Below, piece after piece: positions 9,757 to 19,022 of a DNA stretch of 64,000 nt. Made by a program: the position numbers and the translations under genes. Numbering within the stretch: the first letter of the stretch is position 1; each line of letters opens with the position of its first letter. Source of the stretch: Burkholderiales bacterium (GTDB lineage: Bacteria; Pseudomonadota; Gammaproteobacteria; Burkholderiales; Burkholderiaceae_C); the NCBI GenBank assembly GCA_016213205.1, contig JACRAZ010000072.1:1-64000 (forward strand), in the 5' to 3' direction. Under the pieces are notes generated by a model that made no database searches, was not told the origin of the DNA, and saw nothing but the letters and a program-made list of their open reading frames with translations.

Positions 9757-9763
9757 TCAGGCC
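9731..9763. repeat. Three tandem 11-bp repeats over the SDR stop codon
   Basis: The unit GCGCTCAGGCC occurs three times in a row. Because 11 is not a multiple of 3, the TCA in each copy (9735, 9746, 9757) gives a minus-strand TGA in a different frame. The third copy provides the stop codon of the SDR gene. Confidence 0.9.
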
Positions 9764-10596
9764 GCGCGACCGGCGCGCAGTGCCGCCCACTGCGCCGGCG
9801 TCCAGTGCAGCAGGTCTTCGGCGCCCGAGCTGCGCAGGTGCGCGCCGCCGTCGATGGCCACCATCTCGCCGTTGATGTAGCCGGCCTGGTCACTGACCAG
9901 GAAGCTCGCCAGGTTGGCCAGCTCGGCCGGCTGGCCCACGCGGCCCAGCGGGTTCATCGGCGCGCGCGAGGCCGCGCTGCCGCGGCCGCCGGCCTCGAGC
10001 TGGCGGCTCGCGCCCTCGGTGGGAAACGGCCCGGGTGCGATGGCCACCAGACGGATGCCGTGCGGCCCCCACTCCACCGCGAGGCTGCGCGTCATCGCGA
10101 GCAGGGCCGACTTGGCCATCGCCGAGGGCACGGTGAACGCGCGCCCGGTGCGGGTGGAGGTGGACAGGATCGACAGCACCGTGCCCGCGCGCCCGCTGTC
10201 GATCCAGTGCCGCCCCAGCGCCAGCGTGCAGTACAGCGCGCCGTGCAGCGTGGGCGCGAGGATCGCATCGGCCGCGCGCGGCGAGAGCGTCTCGCTGCGG
10301 GCGATGAAGTTGGCCGCCGCGTTGTTCACCAGCACGTCGATCGGGGCCTGCGCCCACTGCGCATCCACCAGCGCCTGCACCGCGGCCGCGTCGCGCACAT
10401 CGCACACCTGGGTGGCCACCGCGGCACCGCGCGCGCGCAGGGTGTCGGCGGTGGCGTCCAGCGCCGAAGCACGGCGGCCGCACAGCAGCAGCGTGGCGCC
10501 CAGCTCGGCGAAGCGCGTTGCCATCGCGGCGCCCAGGCCGGTGCCGCCGCCAGTGATCAGGATGCGCTTGCCTGCCAGCAGGCCGGGTTCGAACAT
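9757..10596 (-). CDS. SDR family oxidoreductase, 2,4-dienoyl-CoA reductase type
   Basis: 279 residues of classical SDR fold. The NADP-binding TGGGTGLG motif is near residue 15 and VLVNNAAANF near 88. The usual catalytic YxxxK is SxxxK here (VPSAMAKSALL). Loss of that Tyr is typical of the 2,4-dienoyl-CoA reductase (DECR) subgroup, in which another Tyr and the Lys act. The C-terminus SSGAEDLLHWTPAQW is an extension past the usual GG end. Last gene of the minus-strand acyl-CoA operon, so reduction of an unsaturated acyl-CoA fits. An imperfect-hairpin spacer separates it from the hydratase gene. Confidence 0.85.
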   Translation of the reverse strand: MFEPGLLAGKRILITGGGTGLGAAMATRFAELGATLLLCGRRASALDATADTLRARGAAVATQVCDVRDAAAVQALVDAQWAQAPIDVLVNNAAANFIARSETLSPRAADAILAPTLHGALYCTLALGRHWIDSGRAGTVLSILSTSTRTGRAFTVPSAMAKSALLAMTRSLAVEWGPHGIRLVAIAPGPFPTEGASRQLEAGGRGSAASRAPMNPLGRVGQPAELANLASFLVSDQAGYINGEMVAIDGGAHLRSSGAEDLLHWTPAQWAALRAGRAA

Positions 10597-10608
10597 GGGC
10601 GCTCCGCC

Positions 10609-10680
10609 GGATCAGTCCGGACCGGGCCGCTCCCGGCCGGACTGATCCCTCTTGGGGGGACCGGCCCACAGGGCCGTAGG
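10609..10680. repeat. Long inverted repeat and C/G-rich intergenic element
   Basis: Arms GGATCAGTCCGG (10609-10620) and CCGGACTGATCC (10637-10648) are a perfect 12-bp match, extended by an inner CCGGG / CCCGG pair. A second G/C-rich block with a GGCCC...GGGCC pair follows. It sits between two genes of the same operon and resembles the short palindromic intergenic elements spread through Burkholderiales genomes. That comparison is from general knowledge, not a search. Confidence 0.7.
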
Positions 10681-10688
10681 GGGCTCGT

Positions 10689-11471
10689 TCACTCGCCCTT
10701 GAACTGCGGCTCGCGGCGCGCGGCCATCGCGGCCACGCCTTCCTTGAAATCCGCGGTCTTGAACTGTGCGTTCTGCTCGGTGCTTTCACGCGCCACGGCG
10801 ATGCGGATCTGCTCGACCAGGCCCTGGCGCAGCGTGACGCGGGTGGCCTGCACCGCCAGCGGCGCCGAGATCGCGATCTCGCGCGCCAGCGCCTGCGCGG
10901 CGCTGCGCACCTGGTCCTGCGGCACCAGCTGGTCGACCAGACCGATGCGCAGCGCCTCCTCGCCGCCGATGCGCCGGCCGGTGTAGAACAGCAGCGCCGC
11001 CTGCTGCACGCCCACCAGCCGCGGCAGCGTGGCCGAGAGGCCGAAACCCGGGTGGAAGCCCAGGCGGTTGAAGTTGGCCGAGAAGCGCGCCTCGGCGCAG
11101 CTCACGCGGAAATCGGCCACCAGCGCCACGCCCAGCCCGCCGCCCACGGCCGGGCCCTGCACCGCGGCCACCACCGGCTTGGTGCAGGCGAACAGGCGCA
11201 GCGCCTCGTCGTAGATCGGGTTCACGCCGCGCGGGCTGCGCTGGGGTGGGGTGGCATCCCGCTTGGAAAAATCCGCCCCGGCGCAGAACGACGTGCCTTG
11301 CGCGGCCAGCACGATGGCGTGGCAGCGCCGGTCGGCCTCCAGCGCCTCGAAGGCATCGGCCAGCTGCCGGATCAGCGGGATGTCGAAGAAGTTGTGCGGC
11401 GGGCGGCGCATCTCCACCGTCGCCACCGCGCCGTCGAAGCTGACATCCACATCGGGCGGGTTCTCGCTCAT
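10689..11471 (-). CDS. Enoyl-CoA hydratase/isomerase family protein
   Basis: 260 residues of crotonase fold. The oxyanion-hole segments are visible: AAQGTSFCAGADFS near residues 55-68 and QGPAVGGGLGVALVADF near 104-120. One of the two usual catalytic acids is not obvious (the region reads FNRLGFHPGFG), so it may act on an unusual acyl-CoA. The start ATG shares one base with the stop of the upstream acyl-CoA dehydrogenase gene (TGATG). Its operon position implies hydration of the enoyl-CoA made by the two dehydrogenases. Substrate unknown. Confidence 0.9.
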   Translation of the reverse strand: MSENPPDVDVSFDGAVATVEMRRPPHNFFDIPLIRQLADAFEALEADRRCHAIVLAAQGTSFCAGADFSKRDATPPQRSPRGVNPIYDEALRLFACTKPVVAAVQGPAVGGGLGVALVADFRVSCAEARFSANFNRLGFHPGFGLSATLPRLVGVQQAALLFYTGRRIGGEEALRIGLVDQLVPQDQVRSAAQALAREIAISAPLAVQATRVTLRQGLVEQIRIAVARESTEQNAQFKTADFKEGVAAMAARREPQFKGE

Positions 11472-12565
11472 CAGAAGTGCTTTCTCGTCATGGCGGGCCA
11501 GAAACCGCTGGCGCGGGCGGCGATCGCGGCGCGGCCGAGTTCGAGCGCCCAGTGCGATTCGGTGCCGAACTCCTCGCGCCAAGCCCACAGCCGCCGCGTG
11601 GCCCAGTGCAGCGCATGCTCGTGCGTGAAGCCGATCGCGCCATGCACCTGGTGCGCGATGGCGTTGCCGCGCGTGGCGGCCTCGCCGGCGCGCAGCTTGG
11701 CCACCGCGGCGCTGAAGCGCGTGGCGCGGCCATCGGGCGAGCCGGGGCTGGCGTCGGGCGCATCCGCCGCGGCCACGCGCGCGGCCATGCGGGCGGCGGC
11801 CACGTCGCCCGCCATCAGCGCCAATTGCTGCTGGATGGCCTGGTTGGCGCCGATCGGCTTGCCGAACTGCACGCGCTCGCCGGCATAACGCACCGACTGC
11901 GCGAGCGTGGATTCCAGCGCCCCCACCATCATCGCGCTGCGGGCCACCGCGCCCAGCGTCCACACCGGCTGCGCCACCGGCAGCGGGTTGGGCGCCACGG
12001 CCGCCACCCGCGCGCCCTGCAGCCGCAACGAATCGGCGGGCAGGCCGGCCAGGTTGCTGCGCGGCTGAAGGCTCACGCCACGCTGGCCCTGCAGCGGCAG
12101 CAGCGCGATGCGGCCATCGGCCAGCGACACCAGCGCCGCGCTGGCGTGGCGGGCCCATGGCACGCCGTCGGCCAGGCCGTCCAGCGCCAGCGTGCCGTCG
12201 AGGCCGGTGGCTTCGCGCGCGATCGTGATCGTGTTGCCCTGGCCTTGTTCGATCAGGGTCAGCGGGCCTGGCGGGAGGTCGAAGCCGGCGCGCGAGGCCA
12301 GCAGCGCGGCCACCATGGTCTCGGCCAGCGGCAGCGGCACCTGCCAGTGGCCCAGGCCATGCAGCACTGGGAAGGCCGCGCTCCAGCCCAGCGCGTAGCC
12401 GCCGGCGGCCTCGGTGGCCAGCAGCAGCGGGAAGCCACCGTCGACCACGCGCTGCCACAGCGCGGCATCCAGCATGCCGGCCTCGGCGCGTTCACGCAGG
12501 CCCTTGTCCACCTGCTCGGCAAAGAGCCGGGCGGCGCTGTCGGCGATGAGCTGTTCCGTGGTCAT
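11471..12565 (-). CDS. Acyl-CoA dehydrogenase family protein (second, shorter partner)
   Basis: 364 residues. The fold is recognised from the C-terminal part: QFGKPIGANQAIQQQLALMAGD, then HQVHGAIGFTHEHALHWATRRLW. The N-terminal half is divergent and lacks the usual FAD-side motifs. Pairs of adjacent, non-identical acyl-CoA dehydrogenase genes often code heteromeric enzymes in which one subunit carries most of the active site. This protein and the next gene fit that pattern. It overlaps the upstream dehydrogenase by four bases, which supports fixed stoichiometry. Substrate unknown. Confidence 0.85.
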   Translation of the reverse strand: MTTEQLIADSAARLFAEQVDKGLRERAEAGMLDAALWQRVVDGGFPLLLATEAAGGYALGWSAAFPVLHGLGHWQVPLPLAETMVAALLASRAGFDLPPGPLTLIEQGQGNTITIAREATGLDGTLALDGLADGVPWARHASAALVSLADGRIALLPLQGQRGVSLQPRSNLAGLPADSLRLQGARVAAVAPNPLPVAQPVWTLGAVARSAMMVGALESTLAQSVRYAGERVQFGKPIGANQAIQQQLALMAGDVAAARMAARVAAADAPDASPGSPDGRATRFSAAVAKLRAGEAATRGNAIAHQVHGAIGFTHEHALHWATRRLWAWREEFGTESHWALELGRAAIAARASGFWPAMTRKHF

Positions 12566-13713
12566 CGCAGATCCAGCCCCTTGGCGATGATGCCGCGCAG
12601 GATCTCGCGGGTGCCACCGCGCAGCGAAAACGAGGGCACCGCCAGCGTGGCATAACGCATCGCCTGCTCCAGCGTGGTGCCGGGCCGAACCCGGCCGCCG
12701 AACAGCGCATGCGCGATCTCGGGCATGGCCTGCTCGACCAGCGCGCCCTGGTCCTTGACCAGTGCCGCCGGCTGGGCCGGGTTCTCGCCGCGGGCCAGCA
12801 TGCCGGCCACGCCCAGCGACATCTGCCGCAGCGTGCCGTAGTGCGCCACCACGCGGCCCAGGGCCTCGGCCTGGCGCGGGTCGTCGGCATCGGCGGCGTC
12901 GAGCATCTCCAGCAGCAGCTGGGTGCAGCTGAGGTAGCGCTCGGGCCCGCTGCGTTCGAACGCGAGCTCGGCGCCCACCTGCTGCCAGCCCTGGCCCTCG
13001 GTGCCGATCAGGTGGTCGTCCGGCACCCACACGTCGTCGAAGGTGACCTCGTTGAAATCGTGCTCGCCGAGTTGGTTGATCACGGGGCGCACCGTCAGGC
13101 CGGGGGTGGTCATGTCGACCAGGAACTGCGACAGCCCGGCATGCCGGTTGGCGCTGCGCTCGCCGGTGCGCACCAGCACGATCATGTAGTGCGCCCGGTG
13201 CGCGCCCGAGGTCCAGAGCTTGCGGCCGTTGATCACCCAGCCCTCGCCACGCTGGTCGGTGCGGCGCTCGGCCCGGCTGCGGATGGAGGCGAGGTCGGAG
13301 CCCGAATCGGGCTCGCTCATGCCGATGCAGAAGAAAGCCTCGCCGCGCACGATGCGCGGCACGATGCGCGGCGCCAGCGTGTCGGGCGAGAAGCGCATCA
13401 GCAGCGGGCCGCTCTGCCGGTCGGCCACCCAGTGCGCGCCCACCGGGGCGCCGGCGGCGAGCATTTCCTCGAGCACCACGTAGCGCTCGAGCATCGAGCG
13501 TTCGTGGCCGCCGTAGCGCCGAGGCCAGGTCATGCCGATCCAGCCGCGCGCGGCCATCTGGCGGCTGAAATCGGGGCTCGCGCCCGACCAGTTGCGGTTG
13601 CGGCGCGCCGGTGGCACATCCACCAGGGCCTCGGCCAGGAAGGCGCGCACCTCGGCGCGCAGGGCTTCGCATTCGGGGGGCAAGTGGCCCGGTTCGATCA
13701 GCAGGCCCTGCAT
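12562..13713 (-). CDS. Acyl-CoA dehydrogenase
   Basis: 383 residues. Family motifs in order: FCIGMSEPDSGSDLAS near 128 (flavin and substrate binding), WVINGRKLWTSGA near 160, and a C-terminal FSLRGGTREILRGIIAKGL. The start is set by an AGGAG site seven bases upstream. First gene of the minus-strand operon, followed by a smaller dehydrogenase, a hydratase and an SDR: a beta-oxidation-like set. It diverges from a CaiB-type CoA-transferase gene, which could supply the acyl-CoA. A palindrome in the shared promoter region suggests joint control by the TetR protein coded at the end of the divergent operon. Confidence 0.92.
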   Translation of the reverse strand: MQGLLIEPGHLPPECEALRAEVRAFLAEALVDVPPARRNRNWSGASPDFSRQMAARGWIGMTWPRRYGGHERSMLERYVVLEEMLAAGAPVGAHWVADRQSGPLLMRFSPDTLAPRIVPRIVRGEAFFCIGMSEPDSGSDLASIRSRAERRTDQRGEGWVINGRKLWTSGAHRAHYMIVLVRTGERSANRHAGLSQFLVDMTTPGLTVRPVINQLGEHDFNEVTFDDVWVPDDHLIGTEGQGWQQVGAELAFERSGPERYLSCTQLLLEMLDAADADDPRQAEALGRVVAHYGTLRQMSLGVAGMLARGENPAQPAALVKDQGALVEQAMPEIAHALFGGRVRPGTTLEQAMRYATLAVPSFSLRGGTREILRGIIAKGLDLR

Positions 13714-13749
13714 GATGTCTCCTGCGGTGTGCGGGTCATTCTGGAGATG

Positions 13750-13771
13750 ATTTGTTGGTCGGGCAACAAAT
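13750..13771. promoter_or_regulatory. Candidate TetR operator in the divergent promoter region
   Basis: Arms ATTTGTTG (13750-13757) and CAACAAAT (13764-13771) are perfect inverted repeats around a 6-bp GC-rich centre. The site is AT-rich against the background and lies between two divergent operons, 36 bp from the dehydrogenase start and 44 bp from the transferase ATG. Size and symmetry suit a TetR-family dimer. The TetR gene at 16072-16779 is the likely binder. Confidence 0.6.
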
Positions 13772-13815
13772 AATTGTGTGCACCGATGCGGCGCACGTCA
13801 CTTCGCACTGACCCC

Positions 13816-15095
<1,280 letters not shown>

Positions 15096-15099
<4 letters not shown>

Positions 15100-16070
15100 C
15101 GCCGATGACATCCAGGCTCGCCGCGCTGCTGCTGTTGCTGGGCTGCGCCACCTCGGCGCTGGCCCAGGCGAGCGCGCCGTTCCCGAACCGCTCGATCCGC
15201 ATCATCGTGCCCTTCACCGCGGGCAGCGGGGCGGATTCGTCCTCGCGCTTCTATGGCGAGCAGATCGGCAAGGGCTTCGGCCAGCAGGTGCTGGTCGAGA
15301 ACAAGCCGGGCGGCAGCGGCGTGGTGGCGGTGCAGGCCACGCGCCAGGCGCCGGCCGATGGCCACACGATCCTGATGGGCAGCAACTCGCCCGCGGTGGT
15401 GAACGCCATCACGATGAAAAACCTGCCCTACGACCCCTTCAAGGACCTGCGGCCGCTGTACGGCATTGCCATCAGCCCGGTGGCGTTTGCGGTGCGGGCC
15501 GATTCGCCCCACAAGACCGTGGCCGACCTGCTGGCCGCGGCCAAGAAAGAGAACCGGCCGCTGCAGCTGGGCAACTACTCGGCCGGCTACCAGCTGGTGG
15601 CGGCCTGGCTGGGCACGGCCAGCGCGCTGCCGGTGACCCACATCCCGTACAAGGGCGGCGCGCAGATGCTCACCGACGTGGTGGGCGGCCAGCTCGAGGT
15701 GGGTGTGATCGACTTCACCGGCACGACAGAGCTGATGAAGGGCGGCCGCCTGCGCGTGCTGGCCATCACCGCCGACAAGCGCGACCCCAAGTACCCCGAC
15801 ATCCCCACCATGCGCGAGAGCGGCTTCCCGGATTTCGAGACCTGGGTCTGGTCGGCCTTCTTCGTGCGCGCCGAAACGCCGAACGACGTGGTGGACAAGC
15901 TCGCCGCCGCGATGCAGAAGGCCATGACCTCCGAGGCCGGCCGCGCCTACCAGGCCACGCTGCCCTCGGCGCCGCTGATGATGGGCCCGAAGGAGCTGGG
16001 CGAGTTCCAGCTGCGCGAGTACCAGCGCTTCAAGCGCGTGGCCGAACTCGCGGGCATCAAGCCTGAGTGA
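15096..16070 (+). CDS. Bug/TctC family tripartite tricarboxylate transporter substrate-binding protein
   Basis: 324 residues. A signal peptide spans about 1-25 (LAALLLLLGCATSALAQA), followed by the family start FPNRSIRIIVPFTAGSGADSSSR. The motifs ENKPGGSGVVAVQATRQAPADGHTI and THIPYKGGAQMLTDVVGGQLEVG are typical. Periplasmic binding protein for a carboxylate ligand. The two membrane parts (TctA/TctB) are absent here, which is common for Bug proteins in Burkholderiales. A GAAGGAGG site precedes the ATG. Its place between the CoA-transferase and TetR genes implies that its ligand is the acid consumed by this locus, either for uptake or sensing. Confidence 0.93.
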
Positions 16071-16071
16071 G

Positions 16072-16779
16072 ATGGCCAAGGTCGATCGTGCGCGGGCCGC
16101 ACCGAAGCCGGCCCGCCATCCCCCCGGGGGATCGGCCGACGTTCCCGTCGGACGAGGGGCCGTTGTCACCCGCCGCACCCATGCCGAGCGGCGCGAAGAG
16201 GCCGAGCAGCGCCTGCTGGAAGCCGCGCTCGAGATCGTGGCGCGGCGCGGCTCGGTGCGCATGACGCTGGCCGAGGTGGGCGAGGCCGCCGGCTACAGCC
16301 GCGGCCTGGCCGCGCACCGCTTCGGCAGCAAGGCGGGGCTGGTGCATGCGCTGGCCGGCCACATCGGCCGCCGCTTCGGCGAGCAGCGTGAGCGCGGCCC
16401 GGTGTTGCAGCCGGGGCTGGATGCCATCCTCGGCAACATCCGCTTCTACTTCAGTCGCAAGGGCGGCGCCTGGACGGCGACGCGGGCGCTGCTGGTGATG
16501 ATGACCGAAGGCTGCATGGAGCCCAACGAGGCGCTGCGCAAGGAACTCGCGGCCTACAACCGCAAGGCCGCGGCCTGGTTCGAGCAGCACCTGCGCGCGG
16601 CCATCACGCAGGGCGAGGTGGCGGCCGACATCGACCCCGCCGCCACCGCGGTGATCCTGCTCGGCGTGATGCGCGGCGTGATGCACCAGTGGCTGGTGGA
16701 CGACCGCATCCGGATCGGCGCGGTGCGCGACCAGTTGCTGCGCGTGGTGCAACAGGCGCTGCGGCCGGCCCCACCCTGA
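16072..16779 (+). CDS. TetR/AcrR family regulator
   Basis: 235 residues. After a 30-residue Pro/Arg-rich leader comes the TetR helix-turn-helix at about 35-85 (EEAEQRLLEAALEIVARRG, TLAEVGEAAGYSRGLAAHRFGSKAGLVHAL). The ligand-binding domain is alpha-helical. The start lies one base after the stop of the Bug gene, so it is probably cotranscribed. The palindrome at 13750-13771 upstream of the operon is its likely site, giving autorepression and control of both arms. A start farther in (near GTG 16168) is possible because the leader is unusual. Confidence 0.9.
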   Translation: MAKVDRARAAPKPARHPPGGSADVPVGRGAVVTRRTHAERREEAEQRLLEAALEIVARRGSVRMTLAEVGEAAGYSRGLAAHRFGSKAGLVHALAGHIGRRFGEQRERGPVLQPGLDAILGNIRFYFSRKGGAWTATRALLVMMTEGCMEPNEALRKELAAYNRKAAAWFEQHLRAAITQGEVAADIDPAATAVILLGVMRGVMHQWLVDDRIRIGAVRDQLLRVVQQALRPAPP

Positions 16780-16810
16780 CGCGGCCGGTGTCGGGCGCCC
16801 GGCGGCGGGC

Positions 16811-18922
16811 TCAGCGCCCGGTGGGGGCGCCGGCCTGCAGCAGCTTCAGTGAGTCGGCCGCATTGCCACGCACGTCGGCCTCGGGGTCGTTCAGCAGCGG
16901 CCGCAGCGCGGCCACGTTGGCTTCGGCGGCGGCCGGTGCAAAACGCAGGCCCCAGGCCGCTTCGATGCGCACCCAGGCATGCGGGTCGGCCAGCGCCTGC
17001 CGCAGGCAGGCAGCCGCTTCGGGCTGCTCGGCGACGGGGGTCACGCCATGCTTGAGCCGCTGGTTGATCAGCAGCATGAGGTTGAAGCGCACCAGCGCTT
17101 CGGCGCCGCGCTGCGCGTTGCACAGCGCACCGGTGATGCCGGGGCGTTGGATGAGCAGCCGCATGTGCTCGGGCAGGCTGTTGGTGTCGTAGTACAGGCG
17201 CTCGACGCGGGCGCTGGCCAGCAACGCGATCAGGTCGGCGGTGCTGCCGCGGCGCAGGCGCTCCTCGGTGGCCTCGGCCTGCCGCGCGGCGCTGTCGAAC
17301 CAGCCGATCACCTCGGCCGCCGTGGGCTCGGGCCCGGGCGACGGCGCGTCGTCCCAGGTGGCGTCGGATTCCTTGCCACGCTGCCAGTGGCGGATGACCA
17401 GCGGCGTGCGTGGGCCGCCCTGGCGCATCACCTCCACCAGCGTGTCGCGCGCCAGGAACAGGAAGCGCGCAGTGCGTGAATCCAGCCACTCGCCCTGCGG
17501 GCAATGCACCAGCACCTGGCGGTAGGCCTGGCGCGGGTTCAGGGGCGCGAACGGCGCCACCGGCCCGGGCTCGCCAGGCGCGATGGCCGGCGTGAACGAG
17601 GGCAGGTAGCCCAGCACCGTGCTGGTGGCCGTGGTGGCATGGCTGGCGCCCTCGGGCCGCTGACTGCTGCCGCCGCTGTAGCGCAGGTCGCAGCGCACCG
17701 GGCCGCTGCCGCCCGCGGGGTCGGCTTCGAAGCTGATCTGCGAGCGCAGCGCGTCGGCACTGATGCGGGCATGCAGCGGGCGCACCGCCACCGGCCGCAG
17801 GTCGTCGAACTGCGCCTTAAGCGTCCACAGGCCGGCCCAGCCCGGGTTCAGCCGCGCGCTGGTGCTGGCCAGGCCCTGGGGCACCCACTCGTGGTGGCCC
17901 ACGCGCTGCAACAGGAACACGCCCCAGCGTGGATCGTCGGCCAGCCAGCGTTCGATGCTGGCCTCGATCGCGGCCAGCGTCTGCTGGGCGCGGCGCATCA
18001 GGCGCGCATCGGTCGGCCCGCCCACCGGCGCCTGGCGGCCCCGCTCGAAGCCCAGGTGGGCGGTGATCGGGCCGGCGCGCCAGTCGTGCGGGCCGCTGTA
18101 GGGCTGGCCGCTGTTCAGCGTGTTGGCCTGCCAGGTCATCACGCCGGGCGCCGTGGGGCGGCGGTTCAGCCGCAGCGTGGCCAGCTCGTCGCCCGGCAGG
18201 CCCTTGCCGCTGCTGTAGGTGAAGGCACGCCGCGCCGCCAGCAGCACGGTGTCCACCAGCATCGAGTCGCGGATCTCCTCCAGTTCCTCGGCCGAGCGGG
18301 GGGCATTGCCGCCATGGTGGGTGCCGCCGCGCGACATGCCAAGGTCGCCCGCCGCATAACGCCTCAACACATAGGCCTGCACGGCCGTGCGGGGCGGCGG
18401 GCCGTTCGCGTGCGAGGGCTGGTCGTCCGGCTCGATGGCGGGCACGAAGCCGATCTCGCGCAGCCGACGCCGGGCGATCGCGCGGCGTGCCGCATCATCG
18501 GCGCAGCTGGATTCGAGCGCGCTGCGGTCCAGCACCGGGGTGGTGGCGCATTGGCGCCAGATCACCTCGGCCACGCGGTCGCCGCGGCCGATGGCGCCCA
18601 GCAGCACCGGGCCCCAGTCGGCATTGAACTGGCGGCGCGCGGCCTCGGAGTGCGCCCGCGCCTTCTGCCACGCGGCGGTGCAGGCCTGCCAGGCGCGCTG
18701 CTGGCGTGGGCTGGGGGAGGCCACGCCGTCGAGTTCGCGGCCGCAGTGCTCGGGCTCGTCGTGCACCTGCAGCGCTTCCACCGGCGCCAGCGCGTCGCGC
18801 AGGGCCCACACGTCGACAAAGCCGCGCGCATCGGTGCGGGCCTCGGCCGCCTGCGTCCGGGCCATCGGGCCGCAGGCCAGCAGGCTGCAGGTCACCATCA
18901 CACAACAGACGCGTCTTGCCAT
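16811..18922 (-). CDS. Exported hypothetical protein with C-terminal HEAT repeats
   Basis: 703 residues. The N-terminus MARRVCCVMVTCSLLACGP is hydrophobic with a possible lipobox (LLAC), so it is exported, perhaps as a lipoprotein. The central 500 residues are unrecognised. They contain several Trp/Arg-rich segments and an HHEWVPQG region. The last 90 residues form HEAT-like helical repeats (HAWVRIEAAWGLRFAP, then DPEADVRGNAADSLKLL). It stands alone on the minus strand, convergent with the TetR gene (31-base gap) and divergent from the glycosidase gene (100-base gap). No function can be assigned. Confidence 0.7.
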   Translation of the reverse strand: MARRVCCVMVTCSLLACGPMARTQAAEARTDARGFVDVWALRDALAPVEALQVHDEPEHCGRELDGVASPSPRQQRAWQACTAAWQKARAHSEAARRQFNADWGPVLLGAIGRGDRVAEVIWRQCATTPVLDRSALESSCADDAARRAIARRRLREIGFVPAIEPDDQPSHANGPPPRTAVQAYVLRRYAAGDLGMSRGGTHHGGNAPRSAEELEEIRDSMLVDTVLLAARRAFTYSSGKGLPGDELATLRLNRRPTAPGVMTWQANTLNSGQPYSGPHDWRAGPITAHLGFERGRQAPVGGPTDARLMRRAQQTLAAIEASIERWLADDPRWGVFLLQRVGHHEWVPQGLASTSARLNPGWAGLWTLKAQFDDLRPVAVRPLHARISADALRSQISFEADPAGGSGPVRCDLRYSGGSSQRPEGASHATTATSTVLGYLPSFTPAIAPGEPGPVAPFAPLNPRQAYRQVLVHCPQGEWLDSRTARFLFLARDTLVEVMRQGGPRTPLVIRHWQRGKESDATWDDAPSPGPEPTAAEVIGWFDSAARQAEATEERLRRGSTADLIALLASARVERLYYDTNSLPEHMRLLIQRPGITGALCNAQRGAEALVRFNLMLLINQRLKHGVTPVAEQPEAAACLRQALADPHAWVRIEAAWGLRFAPAAAEANVAALRPLLNDPEADVRGNAADSLKLLQAGAPTGR

Positions 18923-19022
18923 GCCGGCGGCCCCGTGGTTCGAGAAAAAGGCGGGCGCATTGTGCCCGCCGCCGGCGGCGAGCCTGCGCTATCGTTTCGG
19001 GTGTTGCCTGGAAGGAGATGCG

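Noticed and set aside
13774..13815. TTG or upstream ATG as start of the CoA-transferase
   Set aside because: They abut the candidate operator and add residues (CAPMRRTSLRTDP) not typical of the family. No ribosome binding site supports any of them, so the choice of 13816 is moderate only.
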